A stretch of DNA of 64,000 nt, from positions 80,726,001 through 80,790,000 of the forward strand of contig CM077597.1 in NCBI GenBank assembly GCA_039654915.1, read 5' to 3'. The position numbers and the translations under genes are program-made. The stretch's first letter is position 1. Each line of letters opens with the position of its first letter. The notes under the pieces are model-generated. The model was not told the DNA's origin, made no database searches, and saw only the letters and a program-made list of their open reading frames with translations. Of the stretch, positions 1-10,617 are shown piece after piece. Source of the DNA: Aquilaria yunnanensis. Lineage: Eukaryota > Streptophyta > Magnoliopsida > Malvales > Thymelaeaceae.

Positions 1-183
1 TTTTTTGGAGTTTTCTTTTTTCTTTCAAATACACACATATATCATTTTAAATCAAATCTTCACAAAAAAAAATGTATTTTAAACTAATTAAAATTTTTAG
101 TAATAATAATAATAATAATAATAATTTTTTTTATTTAATTTCTTTTAAAATTTTTTATGGTCGGACGAAATTGGGTGTCAACA
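1..183 (-). mobile_element. Terminal fragment of an inverted LTR, related to the 22.2-kb element
   Basis: Read on the minus strand, the sequence ending at 183 starts TGTTGACACCCAATTTCGTC and continues into A/T-rich sequence. The large element's LTRs begin almost identically (TGTAGACAC, then CAATTTCGTCCGG). This is therefore the 5' end of an LTR of the same or a sister family in opposite orientation, with the rest outside the window. Whether it is a solo LTR or part of a full element cannot be seen. Confidence 0.75.
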
Positions 184-2286
184 ATATCCAAGGCTATTGA
201 TTGCAATAATGATATGTACATAAATCAAGATGAGGAAGTTGCTGATAATTTTCATTTGGTGAAGTTTTTAGGCCATTAGTTAGACATTTCTTTTAGATTT
301 AATATTCACAATTATCGTTAAACTTTGAAAATTGAAGTTACTAGAAAGTAATTATAGTTATTCTAATTCAAAATATTAAATATTATTACTAAAGAACTTA
401 ATAAATTTAAGAAATTTTATTATATTTGTACAATGTGACGTTGGAAAAAAATTTTAATTAATAAATTTAATAATTAATAAAGTTTGACATAATGAATAAA
501 ATTTTTTGTGATACCCAATATGATGGTGGAAATTTTTTTTATTTTTTAAATTGTTAGTTTTATTGTAATTATATATATATATATATATATATATCCAAAA
601 ATAAATGGAGCAAAAGTTTCGTGACGGAGAGAGTATTATTTTATATTCATGGATATCTAATGTATGACATTTTGGTAAACATTTGAAGAAGGAATTTTTT
701 TTAAGCTATTTCATATATTTGTTTTTATAATGATGCAGGGGTGCACAAAATGTGTTTTTCAATACATAATTTTTTTTCAATTTTTATATTTCCTTCCTTG
801 TAAAAAATATTTTCTTTTATCAATTTATAAAAGAATCCTCATGTAAAAAAAATAACAAAGAATTCAATATCAAAATACCTATTCAAATTAACAAATATAA
901 ATACCAAAACCAAAATTAGCAATGATTCACAACTTCCAAGGCACTTAAATATTCAAGTGAACCGCTAGAAATGTAAAACAGACACTCAATTTCTTGGCTT
1001 TAGTAAAGTAATCCAAAGGTATAGGAAAAATTAGATCAAATCGAGCAGAGAGAACTAAGTGAATAAAAATATCTTTGTAATATTCTGATGGTTTTGTTCT
1101 TGAGAATTGATGGTTGTCTAATGCTCATAAAGGTAAAAGACCTGGGAATGGTGCATCTTGATGATGAAAGGGATTAGATTGTGAGAAAATTAAGAAAGAT
1201 TGGAAATTTTGGTGCACCACTGTTGTTTAAAGAATTCTAGAAGTAGATCAAGATATTTTGGTTAGTTATATGCTAAAATGTGACCAGAACCTAGGCTTAT
1301 AATATATCATTGGAAAGGCCTATGAGTCTACTTTAACATAGTAGAAATGAAATTCAATTTGGACGCCTGAGGGAGGAGTTATGTTGATTATTGTAAGACA
1401 TCTCCAGAATGGTAGGCTTTGAATGAGTTTGAAAGTTGAGGAATAAACTGTGTTGATTGGCTTAGCCAAAAACTATGGATAAAATATTTATTATAGTTTG
1501 AGAAGTTTTGTTTCATAGGAGTTTTACGGATTGGGATTTTAATTTTTTTACAAAGATTTATGGTCATTTTCATGCAAGTGCGCAACTTTATCAGTTTTGC
1601 TAGTGGCGGGTTTAAGATAGATGTTATAGTATTCAAGTTAAACCAAGGGCTTTGGAGATTAAATTAGGCTCTGATAATAGTTCATACTCTTTTAATTAGG
1701 TTCCTGAACCCGAGTGATCATTTGATCAATTCTATGATTAGAACAAGATAAGTGACATCCTATAAACCTTGCTTGTTTTCTACTCGCACTTTACTTGACT
1801 TAAATATGATTCTGATTATTGAAATTTCATAAAATTATTGCTATAATGTGATGATTTCTTCTTAATTTCTTATTTTATGAATGATTTATGTTTTTCTTAC
1901 ATAAGGATCGAGCATGAGATGGTTTATGAAGCTGTACATAATTGTTATAGTTAAATTGTTAAATAGAATAAGAACATGATAACTCCCAAATTCCGACCAA
2001 TATAGATACGAACATAGGCTTGCCAAAAGCAATTTACCTTCTTTATAACCAATAATAGTAAAGACTCAAGATCAAGTCAACAAAAAATGTGTATCAGTAA
2101 ATGAGTAGTGGATCGGCTGTGAAAACAACAGACTGGCACAAATGAAGGTGATGAGTAATTTGAGTGAAACACAAGTGACTTCTTAAACTAGTGCTCAAAA
2201 AATGGTGGATCATTAAAAAACCTACTCCATCGGAGCGGGTTAGACCAGAGCTCTACTGGAGCGGAGCTTCATTCCTATCCCTACAT
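184..2286. other. Intergenic, no gene recognised
   Basis: The stretch is AT-rich with stops in all frames. An (AT)n microsatellite lies at about 571-594. The only longer reading frame, 1388-1636 on the minus strand (82 codons), has no recognisable domain and is probably chance. Confidence 0.6.
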
Positions 2287-2842
2287 GTGATGTGGCTAAT
2301 TGGCTTATGAGAAGCCAAGCAATTTTGCTTTTCTAAGTCCAATTTGGACTTATGTGTCATGGCTATAAAAGCTAAGCAATTGGCTTTTTATATATGTAAG
2401 TGCGAGACGGAGAACACATGAGTAAGAGAACGAGCCAAGGAAAAAGTTAGGAACAGGGTTTTGCTTCGTTCAACTGGTTCGGTTTTGGTAGTAATTTTTG
2501 GTTTAGTGATCTTGAAATTTGAAAGGTTATTCTCTTGGGTTTGTGAGCATCAATCAAGGAGTATTAGTGTTTTGGATCTCCATGATGTGAGTTTTTTTGT
2601 AAGAATCCTAGAGTGTTGAATTTTATGTTTTTTTCCCTCAAATTGCTGTGATAGGATTCAAGTTTGGGCGATAACTTAAACTATGAACATTATATTATTT
2701 TTCTTAATAGTAGATTTTGTTGCTGGTTTGCCCAGTGATTTTTCCTCTTACATTGGAAAGTTTTCCGTGAATATTGTGTGTCTCAATTTATTTCTGCTTG
2801 GTGCTGTTTTTCTGATTATTTCCACTTTGTTGTGATTTTATT
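2287..2842 (+). repeat. Direct repeat copy A
   Basis: This ~0.56-kb sequence recurs at 3011-3950. Shared landmarks are TGTGGCTAATTGGCTT, a TATA-like GGCTATAAAAGCTAAGC, the phrase GTTAGGAACAGGG and TATTGGTGTTTTGGATCT-like sequence near the end. It carries a plausible TATA box but no coding sequence. It could be a tandem duplication or a decayed LTR pair of a miniature element; no target duplication was identified. Confidence 0.7.
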
Positions 2843-3010
2843 AACTTTTTTTTCTAATAAATACTAAAATAAATAAATTTAAGTCAAAATATGTAAAAAA
2901 ATCAAATGATACAAAAAAATATGAGATGAATGCACTATTATTTTGTTTCGGCCCATTAAAGTCCAACCGGACTTCGAATTCCAATTTGATTTTGGAACTA
3001 TAAATGCCAC

Positions 3011-3950
3011 GTAATGTGGCTAATTGGCTTGTGAGAAGCCAGGTAATTTCGGTTTTCTAAGTCCAATCTGGACTTACGTGCCGTGGCTATAAAAGCTAAG
3101 CAATTGACTTTGTTGATGCGTAAGTACGAGACGGAGAATGCGTGAGTAAGAGAACGACCCATGGAAAAAGTTAGGAACAGGGCTTGGCTTTGGTTCGGTT
3201 TCGGCAGTAAGTTTGTTCAATAATCTTGTATTTTGGGAGGTTATTTTGTTGGGAAAATTACAAAAATCTCTCTGTGGTTTGGTCTAACCTACACTTTATT
3301 TTCTTTATTTTTAAAATCCTACACTTTATCCCCTATTTGTTTTACAGTATTTGACAATAATTTCTGAAACTCTAATTTAAATTGTATGATAATAGTATTC
3401 TAGTAATTTCAAGTGATATTTTTTTCACAACCAACTGACTTTTGAAAAATATTGATATGTAATTACAGAGAGGAAAGTATATTTGTAGAAAGGAAAAAAT
3501 GATAGTTTAAAATGTCTATTAACTATAAAAAAATACTAGAGAGATTGAAATTACTGAAAGATGATTATCGTATAGTTTAAATATAGTTTCAGAAGTTGTT
3601 ATCATACAATGTAAAAAACATAGGGGACAAAGTATATGTTAGACCAAACCACAGGAGGGGTTTTTGTGAGTATCAATCAAAGAGTATTGGTGTTTTGGAT
3701 CTTCATGGTGTAAGTTTTTTTTTTGTAGGAATCTTAAAATGCTGAATTTCAGGTTTTTTTCCCTCAAATTTTTGTGATATAGTTCAAATTTGGGCAATAG
3801 GTTGAACTATGGACATTGTACTATTTTTTTTAATAGTTGTTTGCCCCGTAGTTTCTTCTTCTACATTGGAGAGTTTTTCATGTATATCATGTGTCTCGAT
3901 TTATTTATATTTGGTACTACTTTTTTGATTATTTCTACATTGTTGTGAAT
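3011..3950 (+). repeat. Direct repeat copy B, interrupted by a MITE
   Basis: This is the second copy of the 2287-2842 sequence with scattered substitutions. It is longer only because of a ~0.41-kb insertion at about 3254-3662. Copy A shows the uninterrupted junction (CTTGGGTTTGTGAG), which proves that the extra sequence was inserted into copy B after the duplication. Confidence 0.7.
3254..3662. mobile_element. Foldback MITE inside repeat copy B
   Basis: The ends are inverted repeats: CTGTGGTTTGGTCTAAC near 3272 and its reverse complement GTTAGACCAAACCACAG near 3638. The inverted similarity continues inward for most of each half, for example a CTTTGTCCCCTATG-like segment and TTTCTGAAACT. The whole ~0.4-kb element could fold back on itself. 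There is no coding capacity. The superfamily is not assigned because the target duplication is ambiguous. Confidence 0.75.
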
Positions 3951-4419
3951 TATTAGTTTGAGAGCTTGTCTATTTTATCATATAATTTTGACAGTATTTT
4001 CTAGAACTTAATATAATTTGGAATTTTGGGGTAATGTCAGGCATATAAACTAGTTGGGCAATATTGATCAATACTATGTTATGATTGAAACAATTTCTTA
4101 TTATAAATAAGGAATAAATTACCTTCACCCATGCGCCCGATAAACCATATATTATGGCACGTAGCACGCAAAAATACTAAGGTAATAAAACGTACATAAA
4201 TTCAGTGTTTTGAGAAATGATGCAAAATAACGCTATAATGTAAATAATAAATTATGAAAATTTTTATACCACATACCGCGATAAATGAAATTCACATGAA
4301 TTGTCCTAAAGTTAAAGATGATGGATGCGAATATTCTCCGTTTTAATTGAATACACGACAGTTAGTATAAACGTTTAAGTTAAATGAAAACCAATTATGA
4401 GCAGTAACCTGGAACTTCT
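3951..4419. other. Upstream region of the terpene synthase, no gene
   Basis: This is AT-rich non-coding sequence leading into the terpene synthase promoter. No reading frame with a recognisable domain was found. Cis-elements beyond the TATA box at 4420 cannot be called by eye with confidence. Confidence 0.5.
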
Positions 4420-4428
4420 CTATAAATG
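4420..4428 (+). promoter_or_regulatory. Probable TATA box of the terpene synthase
   Basis: CTATAAATG lies about 70 bp upstream of the chosen ATG (4492). This places a transcription start near 4450 and gives a short 5' leader, a normal plant spacing. Called on position and consensus only. Confidence 0.6.
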
Positions 4429-4491
4429 TCCCTGCCACCATTACGCTAGAAACATGTGCATCAAGCAAACCTAATAAAAACAAATCCAACA

Positions 4492-7400
4492 ATGTCTGGC
4501 TTCTCTGGGTTGGCTTCAGCAGCATCAGCTCCAGTCCCGGTTACAATTTCCCCCGGAGCTGTTAAACCTGGAAACTATTCTCGTCCATCGGCCGATTTTC
4601 CTCCCGACATATGGGGAGACCACTTTCTTGCCTACTCTTCCACTGCTGATCTGGTACTACTAAAAATCCCAATGATGTCTCACTATCATTTAGTCCATAT
4701 CAGTTTTTATTACTTATGGGTTAATTGCTTTATAGGGCAATGAAAGTGATGAAATGTTAGAGCACAAAAAGCTAAAGCAAGAAGTGAGGAATATGATCGT
4801 GGCCGGCATTAAAGATCCTGCAAGAAACCTGGACTTGGTTGATTGGATTCAAAGGATGGGGGTTTCGTATCATTTCCAAGAAGAGATTGAGGAGTTATTT
4901 CTGAAAATGCTCGAAAAGCTTGATGAATATGTTGAGAACAATGCTGATGACCTTCACAAGATTTCACTATGCTTTAGGCTACTAAGGCAGCAAGGCTACA
5001 AAGTCTCATCTGGTATATGCCCCCACTATCTCTACATATATCTTCTAGATAAATATCTTAAGTCTATTTTTAATATTTGATATTTTATGTTAGATGATCT
5101 AAAATTTTTTACCCATTATGAAGAAATGTTTAACAGCTTCAAAGAGGATGAAGGAAATTTTAAGGAATCTCTGAATGAAGATATTGAAGGGCTATTAAGC
5201 TTCTATGAAGCTAGCCATTTACAGGTACATGGGGAAGATATCCTCAAACAAGCACTCTGTTTCAGTGTTTCTCAACTCAAATTCCTTATAAAGGATCTCT
5301 CAGCTGGTCCACTTTCAACACGAGTCAATCATGCTCTGAAGTATCCTATCAGGAAGAACTTGCCACGAGTTGGGGCAAGGTTCTACATCTCCACATATCA
5401 AGACATGCCTTCACACAACCAGAAAGTATTGAAATTCTCTAAGTTGGATTTCAATATCTCACAAAAGGAGCACCAAAGAGAGCTAAGCCAAATATCAAGG
5501 TTTATGTCTACTTATTTTTCTAAAAATAAATCTTCCTCTATTTAGGCGTAATCCAAAATAATTGACTATTAGCTTAATTCCTAGTTAACCCTCAAATTTT
5601 TCTAGTTTGAACAACAAGCCAAATAATCTCCACTTGGCTTGTTTTTCTTCTACTCCACAAGAAATTTTAACAGCAACTTTACTCTTAAATTTCTAAAGTT
5701 TTTAATTTACTGATAATTTATATCTAGGCTTGTAATAAAAAAAATTTTGTGTGCTACTTTTACATACAAATTGCGGAAAGAACAAATTTAGTACTAAAAC
5801 TTCTCCTACTTTCCTATTTTAGTTCAAAAATTTTTGTAAAGTGTTATTAAGTTCTTAATTTACTAGAAGAATAGTTATCATGCAAATAAAAACACGATAT
5901 TCAAAGAGAAAAATCTTAACTATCACAAATTCCTTTCATAGTTTAAATTTTTTGAAATATAATTACCAAATAGTTTACATTATTTTTTTCTGAAAAATTG
6001 ATGTCTGCAATTACTTTGGTTGATATTCTTTTTCAACCACACAATTGAACGTTCTAGAACAAACTATTCATATTGTTGTAAAATTTTAGGACCCCTTTGA
6101 AAATTTGAAAATTTTTAAGAGTACCAAAGAAAAGTAGGTAAAGTTTTTGAGTAAAGGTGCCCTTTCCCATAAAATTTAAACAACATGGCGTTTTGTAATA
6201 TATATTTATTTACCATTAGCAATTTATTTCTTTCATTGAAAACAATTAATTCATTTAATGTGTAATTTGCACAGATGGTGGAAAGAAATGGATACCAAAA
6301 GGAAGTTCCCATTTGCAAGACATAGAATAGTTGAATGTTACTTTTGGATATTGGGAATCTACTTTGAGCCCCAATATGCTTTAGGCAGAGAGATAGCTAC
6401 CAAAGCCTTAGCTTTGATTTCCATTCTTGATGACATCTATGATGCTTATGGTACTCCTGAAGAACTTGAGCTTTTAACAACAGCAATTGAAGGGTATTAA
6501 TTTCTATCTTCAATTTTATTCGGTCTTACTTTTACCAACTTCATATTTTTAATTAAATAAGGTGAAGTAAGCTAATCTATTTCAAGTTTTCTTTTTTTTT
6601 TTTTCAGGTGGGATTCCAATCTAGGAACTCAATTGCCAGAGTACATGAAAACTTACTATCTATTGCTCTTGGATGTATACAATCGAATTGCAGATGATTT
6701 GGGTATGCAAGGAAAATCATATTGCGTTGATTACGTTAAAGAAGAGGTGAGTATAATTTTTTTAAGAAATTATAAAATTCCCCTAACGTTTAGTTAAAAT
6801 TACACTTATCTCCTCTTATTTTAGAAACTTTTTAACAACATTATGTGATTTTAATAAGCCTACCGTTACCCTTTTAAACCCATTTTGAATGTTAAAACCA
6901 ATTAATTAAATACACTTTGAGTTCCTAGGTTTTAATTATTGTTTAAGATTTCATCCTAACATATAAATTACTCCATATGTTGTATTTTCCAAAGGACATA
7001 ATATAGTTTTTATATATTGATACTTTTAACTTTCAATCACTTTTTCTTAAATTTTCCCATTCATTTCTTATTTATTTTTCCAATCTCTGTATGTATTTTT
7101 TCTTATATATTTTCAAATATTTAGTTCCCTTTATGTTTTTGAAATGAGCTATTATTCTCTGTTTTTTTTACATGCTCGCAATTTTGAAATTTTGTTAGAG
7201 TAACTAGTAAAGCTAAGGCCCATGATATGGTGATTTATGGTCACTAGCATGTAATATCTACTGCTTTAGTTGGATAGAATTTAACATGTTAATTATGATA
7301 ACTGTTTGTCTTATTAGGATTTTTCTAAAGCTAAAATAGAATAAATTAGAATGGTCATTCCTAAAATAAGATAAAAGCTTTAAAATTTTCTCATTTGAAT

Positions 7401-9938
7401 TAATAAATGTTTAGTGATTCTTCTTGTGATTTTATATTTATATATTTATTAATTAATTAATCATTTTTTAAGAATGAATTATTTTAAAAAAATGATTAAT
7501 TTCCTTAATCTGAAAAATGAACTAGAAGCCATAGATTTAATCAATCCTTGTACAATTATAACTTCCAAACTAAAAGAATATATTTTTTTCAATCAACATC
7601 AAATTTAGAAAACTAACTATTGTCGATGTTACATATTTTAGTGTTAGCATTTACTCCAAAAAAATTATATATTTTTTTATTAATTTAATTTCAATAAAAA
7701 TTGGGCAACTATCTTTTCTAATATTATATGATTTAAAGATATAAAAAAACATTGATTCCTACATAAACATTAATAAGAAAAATCTTGATCGTTGTGATAA
7801 ATTTTATTGAATTATTTATAATTTTTCTTTTAAACACTATAATGTTTAAAAAATAGAATGGCCTCTAACGCATTATCTGGTTAAGGAAATTAATAAACTT
7901 AAAAATCTATTAATAAATAAATAAAAATATAAATCTAATAGTATGACATAATGAGGGATTTAGTAGTTTTCATAACAAGCTTGAAAAAAGTGACAGCCAA
8001 TTCTAAAAAATAGAAATAACGTTCTTAATTTGAGGTAAATAAAAAATTGAAATGCAAAAATAAGAAATGAGTGCAGATAATGAAAAGTAAGTAGAAATTA
8101 AACCATAAGGAAAAATCATTGAAAAAGTTAGTTAAAAAACTATATATAAAAGTATGTTTAATCATTTGAAAAATACAATTTATGAGGCAACTTATATGTT
8201 AAGGAAAAGTCTTACGCAATAACTAAAATCTATGGCCTCCAAGTGTAATTAATTCATTAGTTATAACCTTCAAAATGGACTTTAGGGTATAGTTATACCT
8301 TTATTCAAATCTCAGGACTTTTCAAGAGGTTTCTAAAACAAAAAGATATAAGTGTATTTTTAACTAAACCTCAACAAACATTTTGAAATGCTCCTTTTTT
8401 CCTTTTGGTGATGAGAATTATATTCAATTTATAAGAAAACAATGTGATGAATTTTTTTCCTTTTGTTTACTATAGATCTAATAGACATGTGTAACACTAT
8501 TTCTCTTTCACTACTAAAAAATTACCTTTTTTTAGCATGAAATAGGCTTGCAGCGTGTAAGATAATGAAAATTTTTTAAGCTTTGATCCAATAACCTTGT
8601 GTTGGAAACGTTAACTTGAATATTAGACCTTTAAGTTGGGTATTAGTTGTAATCTAATTAAACTATATTAATAGTTAATACAAATGAGAAATGACACAGG
8701 AAATTTAAGGGAAAAAAAAGTCTCCTAAACTATTGGTAGAGTGAGAACTTTACGTGATAGCTTCATAAGTCACACACTTGTAACAACAAATTGTGGGTAT
8801 CAAACATATTTTATGACTAGAAATGGCGTTTTATTAGTGAACTTTGTCATTGGAAAAGGTATGCTTTCTTGTAGTGTGTGAATAACATTATGCTTCTAAC
8901 TATATACAATGACATATTCATATCCCAAATCAGAAAATATCATGATATATTTGACATGGAGGAAATAATTCTTATTGTTATTCTTATTGTCACCTAATTC
9001 ACATGAAAATTCATTTTTAGGACATTATTTGTTTTCATTGTAAACAGAAGAAAAAAGTAGCTAAAGCTTACAATGGAGAAGTCAAATGGTACCACCAAAA
9101 TTATACACCCACCATGGAGGAGTACATGCAAGTTGCACTTCCAAGCTCGGGCTATTCCTTCCTCTCTACCTTATCATTCATTGGCATGGGTGACGTTGCA
9201 ACAAGAGACTCCTATGAGTGGGTCGTCAATAGCCCTAAGTTAATCTTGGCTTCTTCAAGGATTTGTAGGCTCCAGGATGACATTGTGGGTCATGAGGTAT
9301 GATCTAAAACTTTTCATATACAATAAAACAATAATTAACTTACTGCTGTCTGAAAATTACCATCATAAGTTATGTGATTTTTGGTGATGTCATATAATAT
9401 ATTATATAGCATAAGATCAATCACTATAAGAAAAACGTAGAAAGATAACTATAGAATCAGTTGCCAATTGGATGTTGTTTAGCATTTTGGGGACCACTAT
9501 CAGTAACTAAAAACTTAGTCTTCAATGCCTTAGCGGCTGATTAGTGACTAAAGTCACTTGCTAAGTGCCTTTCAGCAACCAGGTAATGGTGATCAATTTT
9601 TTGCATTCTTAATGTTCTTGAAAATGTTCATGTTTAAATATTTGTAGTTCGAGCAAAAGCGGGGACATTCAGCTTCGAGTGTGGAATGTTACATGAAACA
9701 ATATGGGGTTACAAGACAAGAAGCAGTGGAACAACTCTCCAAACAAGTTAATGATGCATGGAAAGATATTAATGAAGAATGCATGCGCCCAACTGCAATC
9801 GAAATGCAGCTTCTCATGCCACTCCTTAATCTCGTGCGTGTTATACATGTGCTTTACAGCAATCATGATGGATACACTAATCCCCATGTGTCTAAAGACT
9901 TGGTTGCTTCCGTGCTTCTGCATCCAATCCCTTACTAA
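4492..9938 (+). CDS. Terpene synthase, TPS-a type (probable cytosolic sesquiterpene synthase), seven exons
   Basis: The predicted product is a class I terpene cyclase, probably turning farnesyl diphosphate into a sesquiterpene in the cytosol. Exons by frame and GT/AG borders are 4492-4653, 4736-5012, 5124-5499, 6275-6493, 6608-6746, 9048-9296 and 9648-9938, giving 570 residues. Exons 4-6 (219, 139 and 249 nt) match the conserved plant TPS sizes. Visible motifs are RPx8W at 31-41 (the TPS-a form, without RRx8W), RHR at 287-289, the metal-binding DDIYD at 324-328 and the second metal site DDIVGHEFE at 468-476. The second site has G472 at the usual Ser/Thr position. Only 30 residues precede RPx8W, so no plastid transit peptide is expected. 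The C-terminus HPIPY is typical. The ATG at 4492 was chosen over the in-frame one at 4456 because it lies in AACAATGTC and gives the family N-terminus. No stop or frameshift interrupts the spliced frame. The product terpene cannot be predicted. Confidence 0.94.
6778..8392. mobile_element. Large foldback element within intron 5 of the terpene synthase
   Basis: The ends carry long inverted similarity of roughly 150-200 bp. The left arm reads GTTTAGTTAAAATTACACTT, then TTATTTTAGAAAC. The right arm, reverse complemented near 8330-8385, reads GTTTAGTTAAAAATACACTT, then TGTTTTAGAAAC. The arms continue with CCATTTTGAA, ATTAATTA and ACACTT matches further in. The ~1.6-kb insert explains most of the unusual 2.3-kb length of this intron. 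No transposase is visible. It is probably a non-autonomous, Mutator-like or foldback element; the exact borders are uncertain. Confidence 0.7.
8509..8876. mobile_element. Small CACTA-like non-autonomous element in intron 5
   Basis: It begins CACTACTAAAAAA and ends TTTCTTGTAGTG, the inverted CACTA terminus, with 368 bp between. The interior is non-coding. A clean 3-bp target duplication was not found (TTT before, TGT after), so the call rests on termini and size. Confidence 0.5.
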
Positions 9939-9976
9939 GCATTCATGTATCCTAGATGTCAGATAATATGTAGAAG

Positions 9977-9982
9977 AATAAA
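9977..9982 (+). terminator. Probable polyadenylation signal of the terpene synthase
   Basis: AATAAA lies 39 bp after the stop codon that ends at 9938, in an A/T-rich 3' region. Plant signals are degenerate, so this is a likely near-upstream element and not a certain one. Confidence 0.5.
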
Positions 9983-10612
9983 GTTGAAGTTACAAAATGA
10001 ATCTACTAAAATTGTTCTAGAAAACAAGTGTGGTAATACATTTATAGCTTCAACAATAGTTATTGTGGAGAACAGTAGTTTTATTTAGGAAAAAATAAGC
10101 TGATATGAAATATCTAGCTCTTGCTAGCTTTGTATGCTCTATCCATATTTTCTTAATCCAGATCTATTGGAATGTTCTTTATGTTGTTCAAACTTCAGCC
10201 AATAATATTAACTAGCATATTATGGTTTGTTGAAATGATTGTCGCCATTGCTTAAGCTTGATTCTTAGTATAAAAGTATAAGAGAACTATTTGATAAGAG
10301 TTTTTTTCTTTCATGATTTATTAGATAAGTATTATGATGATTAATAATTCGTGAAAAAATACAAGTTTATCTATATAATTCTAATAGTAATTCACTAAAA
10401 GATGGAGTTTATTAGATGTCACAATCTCCAAAACACTTGAAAGTTTTCACTAAAATCTTAAATCTTTTGTTGAGATCAAATGCCTGTCAAACGCCACCAT
10501 TTGAAACTCGTATATAATAATTCAATTTTTAAGGGTAAAAAAAATAACCTCTAACACTAGTGGGCATTGATAAGCTCCTAATTGTTTGTAATGAACCTCG
10601 TATATGCTTATG
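9983..10612. other. Gap between the terpene synthase and the retrotransposon
   Basis: This is AT-rich sequence without a recognisable gene or repeat. It is the original left flank into which the 22.2-kb element inserted; its continuation is at 32853. Confidence 0.5.
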
Positions 10613-10617
10613 ATGGG
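10613..10617. repeat. Target-site duplication, left copy (ATGGG)
   Basis: ATGGG directly precedes the TG of the 5' LTR, and the same five bases directly follow the CA of the 3' LTR at 32848-32852. A 5-bp duplication is what a Ty3-type integrase leaves, so 10618-32847 integrated as a single unit. Confidence 0.93.

Noticed and set aside
9421..9600. Second CACTA-like remnant in terpene synthase intron 6 (CACTATAAGAAAAACG)
   Set aside because: Only one terminus-like sequence is seen and no matching inverted end or target duplication was found.
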